DNA of 64,000 nt from Paraphysomonas bandaiensis (taxonomy: Eukaryota; Chrysophyceae). This document shows positions 32,972 through 44,828 of the stretch, in pieces. The notes under the pieces were generated by a model, which saw nothing but the letters and a program-made list of their open reading frames with translations, searched no databases and was not told where the DNA came from. The stretch's first letter is position 1, and the number at the start of each line of letters is the position of its first letter. The DNA is taken from contig CBFFRP010000419.1 of assembly GCA_965644295.1 (NCBI GenBank), positions 242,055-306,054 on the forward strand, written 5' to 3'. Both the position numbers and the translations under genes were made by a program.

Positions 32972-33520
32972 ATGTCTATTCGTGGGGTGCGGCAACTGAA
33001 GCAACTGTTGGTTAGGTACAGTGACTATGACGGCAGCAGTCGGGGAGTCAGGTTGATTTTTGAGTTATTGTTTTTGGAATGATTGTAATCTTGAAATCGA
33101 AAGGGAGTGGATACGAACCGATCTCATAAATTTGGCCCGAAATAATCCTGATCTCGCTATTAAGACTGAAATTAAACGATGCGCCCATCCATTTCTTCGG
33201 GGATATTATGGTCAGTCTTCCGACACTGTGTTTGATGTCATAGTAACTGTAGATATACGCAGCAAATGGAAACGATAAAACTATATGCATCAAGAACCAG
33301 GACAACGATAGAATAACTTCATATTTTTATGATCTCAGAAATCAAGTTGGGAGGAAGGTTCGATTCGGCCTGTAGTTTCTGCGTATATAACTTACATTCT
33401 ACAATATAGGTTTTGCCTAGAAAGAATCGTGTTTTTTCCCATAAAGTGAGCCACCAAGGTGAATGGCACGAGAGAATGGATATTATTGATCTCAAATTTG
33501 ATGTCAAACATGTCTACTAA
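32972..33520 (+). CDS. Mitochondrial ribosomal protein L43-like (L51/S25/CI-B8 domain)
   Basis: Four exons: 32972-33051, 33104-33210, 33263-33357 and 33410-33520, three 52-nt introns, phases consistent; 130 residues. MSIRGVRQLKQLLVRYSDYD then GSSRGVREWIRTDLINLARN, PDLAIKTEIKRCAHPFLRGY, YANGNDKTICIKNQDNDRIT and LRNQVGRK are the L51/S25/CI-B8 thioredoxin-like fold of MRPL43 (RGVRQL, SSRGVR, NP, HP.L, Y.NG..K.I, LRN..GRK). The end is basic with HQGEWHERMDIIDLKF. A large-subunit mitochondrial ribosome role is expected; no separate presequence is seen, as is normal for this family. Confidence 0.93.
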
Positions 33521-35317
33521 GTGCCGCATGATTACTGAATGGGTTTATGCGAAGTAATACAACGCGCAGTGAATGCATTGTACGACGCACTATCACTTGC
33601 TCGAAAACCAAAAGCACGCTTAGATATACACGTAATGCGTAATAATTATATATTTTTTTACATATTTGTGGACGATGTATAGAGCTTGATAAATGGTATG
33701 AGTAAGTGGTTATCGGTTATCCCCATTTCATCTGAAAAAAGCTTCTTTTTGACCTGAATTGGGCTCAGCAGAGCGCTCATATTAACACCGGCCAAATACA
33801 AACATTCAACTTCAATATTCGTCCAACAGAAACTCACTTCTATCTTGATTATGATATTGACAGTCATAGTATGTATATGAATTCATTATAATACACTAGT
33901 ACACTGCAATAGAGAAACCACAGCGATGAGCCAACTTTCGAAAGCAGATCATCAAGCACTCCAAGTCGACATCCATCCTTCATAATGTCAGTGCAAGCGA
34001 CCTATCTTCATAAACTGAACTTCGAAATAGCTTCAAGAATATTACAGAAGAGTTTAAGGTTTAAGTACTATATCTGATGATCTGATGTTGTAGTGGTGGT
34101 TAAGGGCTGTGGCATCCAGTTCTTCACGGTTTAGGTCACATCGTACTTATCAGGATATTGTGTGCCTCATATCATACACACATCATTCAATCAGTTGCAC
34201 TTAAGCGTATTGTATATAAACGGGGTGATGATGATGAAATTAAGGTAACAAGAAGCCTCTCGTGTGACATTCAACATTATATGTACGATTTTCAACACCC
34301 CGCAGTTGCTATGTTGTAGCTATTAGATATATTATGTAGAAGCTTGGGGTTTATTGTTTTGAGTTGATCTAGTGCAATTGCTATTCCCTAAGCATACACA
34401 GTATACATACATACACATGCATGCGTTTGCTGCAAATTAACGACAAATCTTGAGCATATATAAATTTCACCTAATCTCATAGTTCATTACAGTACCTAGT
34501 TCTCATTATTGCTTTCGCTTGTAACGGAAGAGCAATAACTATACATACATTGAATAAACTGATTATTACCCAACAGACCAATAGTACTCCAGCTACACAC
34601 TCTACTACTCTAGTACCACTACTTATTACCTGATACTAGCTGGGGTGGTACAGAAATGCGTGCACATAGCGGGTGTACATAATCATATAACTGTGTTAGA
34701 TATGTACCTGTCATGCTGGGCTTCATCTGGTGAAATATTGGAGTTAGCTGCACTTCCAGTGCTTGTGGTAATCTCCGAAGGGCCCGGAGTCTCATCTTGT
34801 TCCCCATCGCTTCTTACAAACTTTGCATACGCCAGTCGGACACACTCTCCGCCCTCTTCGTAGGAAGAGGTCATGAAGGTGCCGTCAGCAGATATAACCT
34901 GGCAAGAGTAGGAAGTGCAAAAGGATATAAAGGATATAAAGGTAAAGGTTATATGTGCATTGTATGCACACAATACAAATCAGAATACGCCATGGCAATA
35001 TATGGTACGACCGCTACCGTTATTTTCGGGGCGTCCCTGTCAAAAGCACATATACACTTTCCCTCCAATCCTCTGACTTAAGCATAGCTCCACTCACTTC
35101 CGAAGTATTTGGGGACAAGGCCCACAGGCAATATATCTGGGCACTATGAGTGAGACACCCACTTCCACTTTAATATACCAAGTGCGTATAATCACACAGA
35201 ACAAACGTCAATGATCTGATATTATCTCTTTTAGTTAAAAATGCGTATATTCACACTTAGTAATAATATATTATATACACACCATTTGAAACAATATGAG
35301 TTCTCATTTATTTCTTA

Positions 35318-35470
35318 ACTTAGTAACACTTACTTCTATTCACACTTAGTAACAACTTACTATACTTCACTTACTTCCTATTCTAATCAATAATATACTT
35401 AGTAACACTTACTTCTATTCACACTTAGTAACAACTTACTATACTTCACTTACTTCCTATTCTAATCAGT
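35318..35470 (+). repeat. Tandem duplication of a 77-bp unit
   Basis: Two near-identical units (about 35318-35394 and 35395-35470) containing CTTAGTAACACTTACTTCTA and CACTTACTTCCTATTCTAAT. Each unit itself repeats the sub-motif ACTTAGTAACA. Not coding. Confidence 0.9.
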
Positions 35471-35574
35471 AATATGACATATTAATCAGGGAACACCTAT
35501 TTCTTCTTACAGCAAGCAAGCTACTAATGGCTATACAATCTAATATTAAGTTTTCAACATTATGAGGATAAGCC

Positions 35575-35660
35575 ACAATTTAGCCTAAGGATAAGGAGTA
35601 TCGTACCTTCCGAGTTTTAAAATTTAGACAAGGTTCGATACTCCTTATCCCTAGATTAAA
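35575..35660. repeat. Imperfect palindrome around GGATAAGGAGTATCG
   Basis: CAATTTAGCCTAAGGATAAG...GGAGTATCG on the left is answered by CGATACTCCTTATCC then TAGATTAAATTG on the right, with a loop of about 35 bp carrying CGAGTTTTAAAATTTAGACA. The loop motif also occurs near 29.1 kb, so this is probably a short dispersed foldback element. Confidence 0.7.
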
Positions 35661-35999
35661 TTGTTGGTCTAAACTATGTCATCACACGTCATTAAAGTTC
35701 ATGTAATACTCTCTCTGAGTACTGTAAAATTAAAGAGATAGTAAGAAAACCTTAGGATTTAATTGCTCAAAACAGCAACGCTCAACACAGTAGCAAGTTT
35801 TACAAACATACCGAGTTGATACCACCTCCCAAGTGTGCTCATATCCACCTCCATTGCAAAATGAATTATTTCATAAAAACACGAACTCAACTAATACCTA
35901 CGCATATATTTATGCATTAAACCAACACAAAACCGCAGTGGGTTATCGGGTCATGCATGCATATGTACAACACACACTGCGAACACGGCTCAAGCCTGT

Positions 36000-36454
36000 T
36001 TAGTTCCCAGCTGGATTTTGAGGATTGTGTTTCAACAGATATGTAGCTAACCACTCAACAGGATTCGGGGGTCGTTCCTTAACAAGTGCCGACATACCAT
36101 CCAATAAAAGTGGAACTACAGTTTGATCTAAATATGCACGAATAGGTAGAGACTGCAAATTCAATTTATCTTGCGCCGCTTGCAGATCGGCCTCAGACTC
36201 CTTAACCTAATCCGATTTTAAACACACAAAGGTAGTGAGCCAGTGATAAATACCTCTCTCAAAGTGGCTTCGGGATTATTGTCCTTCGCTTTCTGTTCCT
36301 CTGCTTTGCTCTCGGCTGTTTGCTCTGGAGCCTCAGTGGGGGCAACAGGAGCGTCAGTGGCAGTTGGCTGCTCCGGTGTTTCCTAACACAGAATTTTTTT
36401 TAAAAATGCTACAATCTCTATGCTGCCTACCTGTTTCTCTGCGGTGTCAGCCAT
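36000..36454 (-). CDS. DPY30: DPY30 homologue (SET1/MLL complex subunit)
   Basis: Three exons: 36454-36431, 36382-36254 and 36206-36000, introns 48 and 47 nt, all phase 0; 119 residues. It begins MADTAEKQ, followed by a disordered P/A/E/Q-rich segment to about residue 50. The Dpy-30 dimerisation motif follows at the C-terminal end: [39 protein letters not shown] and [10 protein letters not shown]. This is nearly the animal sequence ([26 protein letters not shown]). Known role: a DPY30 dimer binds ASH2L in H3K4 methyltransferase complexes. The gene is head to head with the PDI-ERV46 gene. Confidence 0.97.
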
Positions 36455-36775
36455 ATTCAATTCTCAAAGATGTTCAAAACTGAATTACGATATGCTTACA
36501 AGCAACTAATGCCTTTACAACAACTGGAACTTCGTTTTACACACTATTCATTTCGTATCTTGTGCAGTCTTTCAGTGCATCATGTTTTTCTCTGACAGAA
36601 AGGATTGCGTATCTTGTACAGTCATTTTCAGTGTCATCTGAATAGCGGTCGGGTGGTATTATCTGTGATTGGGATGGATTATGTGTTATGTGTCGATGAC
36701 AATACACATTCCTGTGTTGATAGTTTGCTTGCATCGAGTGGGAAACTCTCTCAATTTTAGCAGTGCGATATAGTC
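36455..36775. promoter_or_regulatory. Shared upstream region of DPY30 (-) and PDI-ERV46 (+)
   Basis: A 321-bp divergent region. It contains a direct repeat of about 25 bp: CGTATCTTGTGCAGTCTTTC near 36555 and CGTATCTTGTACAGTCATTT near 36609. Regulatory meaning is unproven. Confidence 0.4.
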
Positions 36776-38817
36776 ATGATGTCAAAAATGAGAGATTTCG
36801 ATTTCTACAGAAGAATCCCAAAGGATTTGACAGAGGCAACTACTCATGGGTCATTGTTATCTATATGTGCAGTCATGTTCATGCTCATTCTGTTCCTTGC
36901 TGAATTAATGGCTTTTCTTACGGTGACATATGAGACCAACGTGGTTATTGATCAGAATGTCGATCCATTACTCCGAATAAACTTTAATATTACTGTTCTG
37001 GATCTACCATGCGAATTCGCTGTAATAGATGTTGTCGATGTGCTCGGCACTCGCACTCAAAATCTTACCAAAAATGTTAATAAGTGGCAAATCGACGAAC
37101 ATGGGGTGCGTCGAAATTACGCGGGCAGGAATCGTGAGCAGGCAGATGTAATGCACGATACTCATCATCCAGATATCGACGTCCTGCATGAAAACGGCGT
37201 CCATGCATTTCCTATCAACGAAGACAATTTTGAAGGTAAATATACGTACAATACCTCGTATGTGGTGTTATGAAGCAATCTGGTGCTTCTGCTTTGTATT
37301 TTTGTTAATGGCGACTTATGACTGATTACGTAGAGTGGATCAAGGAACATCACTATACCTTTGTTAATTTCTACGCACCGTGGTGCATATGGTGCCAGCG
37401 TCTAGAACCTGTTTGGGAGGCTTTCGCTGAATATGTAGAAGCTAAAGAACTTCCTGTGAGTATTGTGAAGGTAGACTGTGTAGAGAATCGAAACCTTTGC
37501 GCGAAGAATAAAGTCCAGGCGTTTCCCATGTTACGACTATTCAAAGATGGGATTGCGCAGCCCCCGGACTATCGGTCTGACCGTACCGTAGATGCCTTTA
37601 CGGCATTTATCAAGACGAAAATAACAACGGATGACCATGTCGCTAGATTGGAACCTGCACAGCAGGAGGCTCATAAGAAAAATGAAGAAATGAGACGTGA
37701 TGACCACCCGGGTTGTATGTTGTCTGGATTCCTACTTGTCAACAGGTGAGTCACTGTATCGTTGATGTTTATTGATGTATTGAAGATTATGTACCTGATA
37801 CTGTAATATATTCTTTTTGTATGTATAGCATATACGTGTGAGAATTATTCCAATATCAACACATCATGTAGTTATAACATCTGCTTATTGTAGAGTTCCT
37901 GGAAATTTCCATATTGAAGCACGTTCTACTCAACACAATCTGAACCCTCTTTTGTCCAACATGTCTCATGTGGTAAACCATCTTTCATTCGGGCCTGTGC
38001 TGATGAAGTCTGCGTTGCGGTACGTAAGAACTCTGCTATTTATTTTCCTCATTCTGCAAATCATAAGAATATTTGTTACCTGTATGGTCGAATCTGATTC
38101 CTGTTGCACGCAGTAAAATTGAGTCTGTTCCTGATGACTATTTTTCCCTTGCATCGACCAACCCAATTAATGACAAGGCATTTATCAACTACAACCTGCA
38201 CCAGGCCTTCCATCATCATATCAAGGTAGTGTGTTTTTTCAATTGACTATGAAAACTTGTTTCTGTGTTTATTTTTCGCACTGTTTACTGTCATAGTAAT
38301 TGAAAACGTTTTCGTGTACACATTTTGATGGTACGCGCCCCTTGTGCATGCTATATGCGAACATATGATGTAAAATGTCATTGCAGGCGGTACCTACTAC
38401 GCTTGAATTCGGAGGCAAGCATTCGCGGAGAAACCCATCGAATATTCTTACTTATCAGATGGTTCAGTCTGCTCAGATAATGCAGGTACGTGCTGAATAA
38501 CTTTCCAGTAGTACAGTATACAGTCGTAATGTGCTTCAATACTGTGCCAACGTCTACGTGCCAGCGCAGTGGATATCTGTGTACTCAAAACTCAAAATAT
38601 GCATATATCTAATTGTGTTTCATAGTATGGCGAAGAAGATATTCCGGAGGCACGTTTTTCCTATGATCTTTCGCCAATGGCTGTCATGGTTGTAAAAAAA
38701 GGCAAGCAGTGGTATGAGTTCTTAACCTCGATTTGCGCTCTGATTGGTGGAACCTTTACTGTCGTCGGATTGTTGAGTGGTTTTCTCAGCACTATTTTTA
38801 AGTCCAAGAAAATTTAG
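36776..38817 (+). CDS. Thioredoxin-ERV46 fusion (PDI-C type, ER membrane)
   Basis: Six exons: 36776-37235, 37334-37745, 37894-38019, 38114-38225, 38387-38485 and 38626-38817; 466 residues. Introns are 94-161 nt, longer than elsewhere in the window. The N-terminal ERGIC segment (DFYRRIPKDLTEATTHGSLL) and first TM (about 26-50) are followed by a lumenal part, then a thioredoxin domain (EEWIKEHHYTFVNFYAPWC) with active site CIWC at 171-174. The ERV46-type lumenal domain includes GNFHIEARSTQHNLNP, SHVVNHLSFGP, TYQMVQSAQIMQ and the C-terminal TM (FLTSICALIGGTFTVVGLLS). It ends KSKKI, a KxKxx-like retrieval signal. Plants and several protists have this fusion; it is thought to act in ER-Golgi oxidative folding and cargo handling. 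The CIWC active site is unusual for the family (commonly CxWC with varied second residue). Confidence 0.95.
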
Positions 38818-38997
38818 TTTTGCGGAGCGAGTTAATGGTAGTGTTTGATAGTGGAGAAAATGTACTTGGCAATGGTTGTGCCTCATTTGAATAGCTGTGT
38901 ACTTCAACACTCCTGTAACACAAAAAAAAGTAAGATTGACAATAATCTTTAGTTATTGTTATTGTTATTTAGTCATTTTGAGGTATTGTTATTAATT
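38818..38997. other. 3' flank of the PDI-ERV46 gene
   Basis: Short AT-rich stretch with a TTATTG repeat run near 38945; leads into R1 at 38998. Confidence 0.4.
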
Positions 38998-40035
38998 CCC
39001 GGATGCCTGTTTATTCGTCAAGGCCCAAAGACGTCTCCACAAGTGACACTTAAATTAGTGTCCCTTGTACCACACAAGCATTAAGCTACCTATGAGTGGA
39101 CAGAACAATACTTACTGACTATATATATCAGGGCTGCGTAACAATTAATTGCAAATGTTTTTTTGCAATTAAATTGCAATTATTAGTTATAGCTCGTGCA
39201 ATTATAATTGCAATTTAATTGTGCCAATTATTGTCTAATAAACTTAGTTACTCATTTCAAACTCGTATAGCATCTTCAACCGTATGATGATATAATTGAC
39301 AGAGTATGTCATTTACATGGTCAAATCTATAAATTCCATGTTTTCGTCTGCAAAAAACAGTAAAAAGCCCTGATAATCCATGTCCATACCGCTGCACATC
39401 CAGATCGTAGTGAACTTCAACCCTACATTGTCCTGTAAGGAATCCAGGATCGGAAGAACATGATTGCCACACTACATATAGATATATATCTTCAACTGGA
39501 GGGGTATTGAGCACTACATATACACTATGGATCGAGATGAACTAAGTTTTGTAGCTCAAAATCAAGAGGAAAACATATAATCGACCGCTCAAAAAAACAG
39601 TAAAGAAAACGTTATAATGAGAGGCCAACCTTCCCACTATTGTAATAGCCATTGTAATATAGCCATTAAGGGCAATAAATGGCCATCGTCCTTAATGTTT
39701 TTCAACTTCTAATTCTAATATTATGTATGTGCTATTATACTATATAGTTAATAATTGCCAATTAATTGCAATTTAATTGCAACCTTTCAGCTAGCAATTA
39801 AAAATTGCAATTACTAATAAGTATGATGTTCCATCATGCAATTTAATTTCATTTAATTGCAATTCAATTAATTGTTACGCAGTCCTGATATATATATATA
39901 TATATATTATTATAATAATATATATGCGGCTCATGTTAGTTTGCCGGAGAAATATCTCCGCCGGTACTGATATTCCAGAACCCATAACACCATGAACCAT
40001 GAACCATGAAAAGGTACGAGTCCAACTTTGTCGAG
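38998..40035 (-). repeat. R1 copy split by a hAT-like insertion
   Basis: 38998-39120 reads CGGATGCCTGTTTATTCGTC ... TGTACCACACAAGCATTAAG ... ACAATACTTACTGAC. After the 759-bp hAT-like element, R1 resumes at about 39925 with GCGGCTCATGTTAGTTTGCC, GAAATATCTCCGCCGG and GGTACGAGTCCAACTTTGTC. The junction fits the uninterrupted order seen at 17.7 and 45.2 kb. Confidence 0.8.
39129..39887. mobile_element. hAT-like non-autonomous element, 759 bp
   Basis: Termini CAGGGCTGCGTAACAATT on the left and, on the opposite strand, CAGGACTGCGTAACAATT on the right, of the CAG(G)-start type used by hAT elements. It is flanked by ATATATAT, which would be an 8-bp target duplication, although it lies in an AT run so the duplication is ambiguous. 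Many ATTGCAATTAAATTGCAAT blocks lie near both ends. An 85-codon minus-strand frame (39514-39257) inside it is unrecognised and could be captured host sequence. No transposase. Confidence 0.8.
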
Positions 40036-40164
40036 AGAAGTCTTTAAGGTAACAGCCCGGATGCTTGATTTCAGTAGGCAGCCCAATATCCCTGTTGCCC
40101 TTGAGGTGGGCCCATTCCCGGATGCCTGAATATTCGTCAGGGTCCAAAGACGTCTCCACAAGTG
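40036..40164 (-). repeat. R1 copy, cut off by LINE insertion
   Basis: TAAGGTAACAGCCCGGATGC, TTGATTTCAGTAGGCAGCC and CATTCCCGGATGCCTGAATA run to ACGTCTCCACAAGTG, where the LINE begins. The same sequence at 45150-45345 continues without the LINE, so it preserves an equivalent empty site. Confidence 0.85.
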
Positions 40165-43100
40165 TAAGCCAGAGAAAGAGACCACACGGTACTCCTCGCA
40201 GGTGACTTTAACGGCTCCATGGAAACGCACACCACGAGCAGAGACATACGACCACTCGCCGAAAAACTACAGCTGTCAGCGCCGCTGATTAAGCATCTCC
40301 TTCCACAGCAAAATTTTCACACGTTTCACAGACTGGACAAGGGAATCTCACGTATTGACCACAAACTGCATACGCCTCTTCCACATATATTAACATGGGG
40401 GTCACGGACACCGGATTTCTCAACTCACCCGCCTTAATTGCAGCAGCTTTTGATCACAGGTCGATATGATGGGTTGGCTTTACATTAATGTAACTCCAGA
40501 CCCCTACCAGCCTGAGTCACACCTAAAAATACCTCCTCGTCTCAACATCAACCCCCGGGACACTGAAGAAGTGAAAGCATATACACTACCAAGCTTCTCC
40601 TGTTACACGCCCAACTGCCTCCCCTAGATGACGACCCCACCACAACTCTTGACCCAGCCAGAGACTGCAGCCACTCGGCTGGCGGCGATTCACCACATCA
40701 CCCTGCAAGCATCCTTATCGCTGTCAGCAAAGGGTCACCGATACACTCGCCGTACAAAGCTCCATGAAAGGTGTCAGAGGCGACGATCCCACTTCAAAGA
40801 TGGCTTCTCCCCGGAGATGAGAGTAATTCAAGAAGGAATGTTGATGGTACTGAATATAGTTCAGATGATGTTTAACTCCGCGGGCTACAAACGACACGGA
40901 TGGCGTGGTGCTCCAATTCGTTCCCCAATCTGTGCGCTCATCAACGCTTGGCAGGAGCGTGGGAACTCCTACCTTCAACAATCCCCAGGTTCCACCAAAG
41001 GAATAGCGGACATCATCTTTAGAAACGATCATCGTACTGCGGACCCCAGAGCGATCCTGAGCTGGTGGACAGCTAAACAGGTCACCAAAAAGAACCTCCT
41101 ACACCTTGCCATACGGATGCGGGGACTCCTACACGGACGAACCAGGACCGAGATGCGCAAGCGGCTCACGGATCGAACTAACCAGATGGAAACACTGCTA
41201 CAACAGAGGAGATTACAAGTAATACTACAGAAAATCGGACTAAAAATTAAACAACCACTACGACTTACGACGGTGAGAACTACTGCTGGGATCCTTCTTA
41301 CCTCACCACTAGAGATCCACGAAGGAATCAACGAACACTTCCGAGCCCATCACGCGGAACCAGAGGGACTAGTAGACCCAATCGCACAAAGAATTCAAGA
41401 TGACCCCAAAACTGGTGGAAAAAACCCTCCTCGACCCCCAGTCGGCGACATCCCAGGAACCCCTCCATCCATGCTCGCACATACCCCTTCCCCTCCAACA
41501 TGGACTCCGACGGGCACTCTGTAATAAAGTCAAACCAGACACGGCGGACCTTCTCAATGCGGCGCTAGAGAAGGACATCACACACGATGAATTCCTCTCC
41601 ACCCTCCGCTCCATCTCATATAACCGGGCTCCGGGACCCTCAATGGTTTCATCAAACATGGTCAAATCCTGGCCCCCTGACATACAACATGAAGCATTTA
41701 CCCTTATCAGGTCGCTCTGGAAGCACAAACACGTGCCCACTTGGTGGAGAGATAGAGTCATGTCACCCATACTTAAGAAACCAGGAGAACCCTCACTCTC
41801 CAACCTTAGACCAATTGGACTGCTGGAAATATCGGGGAAAATCCCACAGGATACTCACAGTCTGGGAGGAACAGAAGGTTCTACACCCATCCCAACATGG
41901 ATATCGCTGGAGAAATGATGGTACTGACACGGCCATCTTACGGGTACTTGCAGCCTCCGAGTCAGCCAGACGGAACAATGCACAACACATATGTACACTC
42001 TGGGACTTCAAAAAGGCCTTCGATTCCATTACACCCAACCTCATGAAACTAGCATGGGCAAGGCTAGGGGTTCCCGAGGCGGTGGTTTAGCAATTTAGAC
42101 GCCGGTGTCTCACATTCCCATGGACTCTGTTCATGGCGAATAACATTGAACCACGCTCTCTCTGGCAGAACTTCTAGCTGCTGACGGACACTTCATCATG
42201 TGCCTGGGTAGCGCTACACGATATACTTCTCACATGGCTTGACATAGATCTTAGAGAGCAATCTGTCTCACACCAGCACCACTGCTCACCCAGACCCCAA
42301 CCTGAGGAAAAAGTCTCTTTCGCGGATGACATCACCACAAGAGCACAGGACACGGCGGTACGAATGTCAGTGTTCTGCACCTTCTCGGATATGGAACTCT
42401 CTGTGCCCAAAGTAATTTGCACTGAGTTCCCGAGACTACAGGAACCGCTCCCTCTGGCTAAACACCCCAATCACATCACCTTATATGACTGGAAATGGAA
42501 ACCTCAAGCTGTACCAATTCAAACGATTCATGCGTCGATACACTATCTGGGAGCTGATCTACCCCTAACACCCACCGACATGGACTACTATAACTGGTGT
42601 ACACAATACCTGAAGGCAGCAGGCACTCACCTCGGAATCAAGCAGGCCTCAACTGGTTGCAAAGTCATGGTTATCGAAACCCAAATCATACCCACACTAC
42701 TGTACAAGGCTACCAAAGCCTCTTGGCCTCTACAATGGTACAAGGACATTGACTCCACCTGCGCACATCTCTACAGGAAAGCGCTAAGCCTAGGTCCTGG
42801 ATACCCCACGGAACTCATCTATCTATCCCTCAAGCATATAATGGACTAGGAATGAAACGCTTCTCAGATTCTGCTCAAGAACAAAAATGGGGCTCCCTAC
42901 AACGTGCTCTAACACTCGGAGGGGATGCAGGTGACGCAGCGCATTTCCTCCTTACACAGACAATTGCTCTGCACCCAAACTACCACCACTTTGCCTTAAG
43001 TTTAAGGGAATGGCATCACACTCCAACGACCTTTACCCCCTGAACCTGAAGATGCCCACACAATGACCAACATTATACGCACATTAAAATTTGATGATGC

Positions 43101-44820
43101 CGACTCTGATACCTACAAAGCAATCTTTACAGACGGGTCATACACGCCTGCAGCCCTCTCCCCGCGCCGCATCACATCTGTGCCCTCACGTCTAAGATGG
43201 GCACATCATGGAGGAGCGGCGGTTGTCTGGCTACCCCCGGAGAGGACGAATGGCAGACCGGCACTACAAAAATCCTGCGCTTAGAGACACCCTTCAGCGA
43301 TGTACCTGGACTTGGACCGTATGCGTACGAGCTTATGGGCTCTGCAATGGCACTTATACTATATCGGCGGAGATCCATGCACATGTGCCGATTAACACAG
43401 ACTGTAAAGCCGTCTGCATCCGCACGGAAGAGGCACTTTCCACCAGACGGCGAGCCCTAGGCCATCGTGCCAAGGGAGTCCTGCTCGAAAGTATCGCAGC
43501 AACCACAGATTGCACTAGGTTCGATCACACCCGGAAAGACGCACCTCCGACGAATCTGAATTGACATATGAGACAAATGTATATACCTTGCAGACGCAAT
43601 AGCTGGAGAAGACTGGCTTGAGGTTGATCGTCTACTGGGAAGACAAAACTACACTGTTTGTAACATCGAGCGAATACTTACCGCGGGCTTTATGGCACTG
43701 GCGCATTTTTGGGGAACGACGGCCATTTCGTACGAGCCCCCTGCTGGAGTTCTACACTGCATACAGATATCAACACTGTGGGGCACTACTCCCGCGCAAA
43801 CTGGCGCAAGCAGGTGGTGACATGGGACAAATCCTTCAGTATATAGGACGAAACCGGGCCAAAACTAAACACGGACTAGACCTGACCAAAGCCGTCTGTT
43901 CTGACTGCAGATTTAGATTGGACTCCCTCAAGCACATGTGCCTAGACTGCACATATGACGCCATCACCCATATAAGGGAATCAGCATTTCCCAATCACAA
44001 AAACGCGCTTCAAGAGGTACTGAGAAATTTGGTTTTACCCCATTGGACCACAAATGTGCTAAAGAGACACTCCAACTGGGCCTGGAACCCTTCCGTGCCA
44101 CAGGTGGAAAGACTCTGGACAGGTACCATCACCAATGCACAACTAGAGACGATTTTTGGAGATCACATCCATCAGCCCTTGACAACCCAAGGTCTGCGCA
44201 ATCTCGAAACAGCGGTCATCAGCTTGCTTCAACCGCTTTTCGACTCCACTAAACGAATGATTTAGGACCGAAGTCGACGATACAATGTACATTACCTCAC
44301 ACAAAGGACCCCCTAGTTTACTCCCGCGACCGCGCCCGAAACACAAACGCCCAAGGGTGCTACGATTACTAGGAGTCCAAAGACGACCAGAGACTGGACT
44401 ACCATCTACTGCAACCACATCATGCACTACCTCACATGCATGCTGGAATAAAGCACCGGACTGCTTGAAAACATCTGGTCCTCGACAAAGACGCCGTCTC
44501 CGGCAACTACACCTATGCCTGATGCCCAAGCGATGCACGGAAATAACGACACCCTCCACCACTCCACTCCCCTCACAGAACACCCATCTAGTACTTGGTA
44601 CACTTCGGACATTAATGCTAAACTCTGTACCACAGAGCCTGGTAGAGCCGTATCCTAAGGGAAGACCCCCAGACATCACGCGCCAGTTAGTCAAAGTCGC
44701 ACAAGCAGGGCGAAAATTACAAACAAAATTTAAAACGGAAGTGGTTGCACCTTGGTGTTTGCGGCGACGCACAAGCAGCTTCTGTAGCGTTAAATAGTAG
44801 GATAATGGAATTTGTGCTGA
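40165..44820 (+). mobile_element. LINE retrotransposon (APE endonuclease, reverse transcriptase, RNase H), decayed and 5' truncated
   Basis: It starts inside the endonuclease: AGDFNGS at 40198 (GDFN motif) and ISRIDH near 40348. After a spacer ORF (40628-41524) the reverse transcriptase appears in three frames: NRAPGPSMVS...RDRVMSPILKKPGEPSLSNL then RPIGLLEISGK (about 41620-41840); SQHGYRWRNDGTDTA...LWDFKKAFDS (about 41890-42030); and SFADD (near 42318). RNase H follows (FTDGSY near 43124, YAYELMGSAMALI, TDCKAV), then a zinc-knuckle region (VCSDC...HMCLDC near 43893-43950). The tail has the CCTAAGGGAAGACCCCC block and the GCACCTTGGTG hairpin to about 44820. Frameshifts and an in-frame stop at 42088 mean it is inactive. 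An APE-RT-RNase H order places it with the I/Tad-like LINEs. No intact ORF1 is seen. Confidence 0.9.
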
Positions 44821-44828
44821 TTAGTTAT

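Larger units (their letters stand above)
33521..35999. other. Intergenic region with a direct repeat and unassigned minus-strand open stretches
   Basis: At 33867-33658 a minus-strand frame (VSFCWTNIEVECLYLAGVNM...) is open and has a diverged inverted partner near 30.5 kb. At about 35090-34690 minus-strand stretches (MLKSEDWRESVYVLLTG; APKITVAVVPYIAMAYSDLY; ISADGTFMTSSYEEGGECVR) look coding-like and end at a GTACAT donor, but I could not join them in phase or recognise a family. They may be a small multi-exon gene. Other sequence is AT-rich. Confidence 0.3.

Noticed and set aside
41369-41803. Minus-strand frames inside the LINE (for example 41803-41369 and 44772-44143)
   Set aside because: They are antisense shadows of the plus-strand reverse transcriptase and tail.
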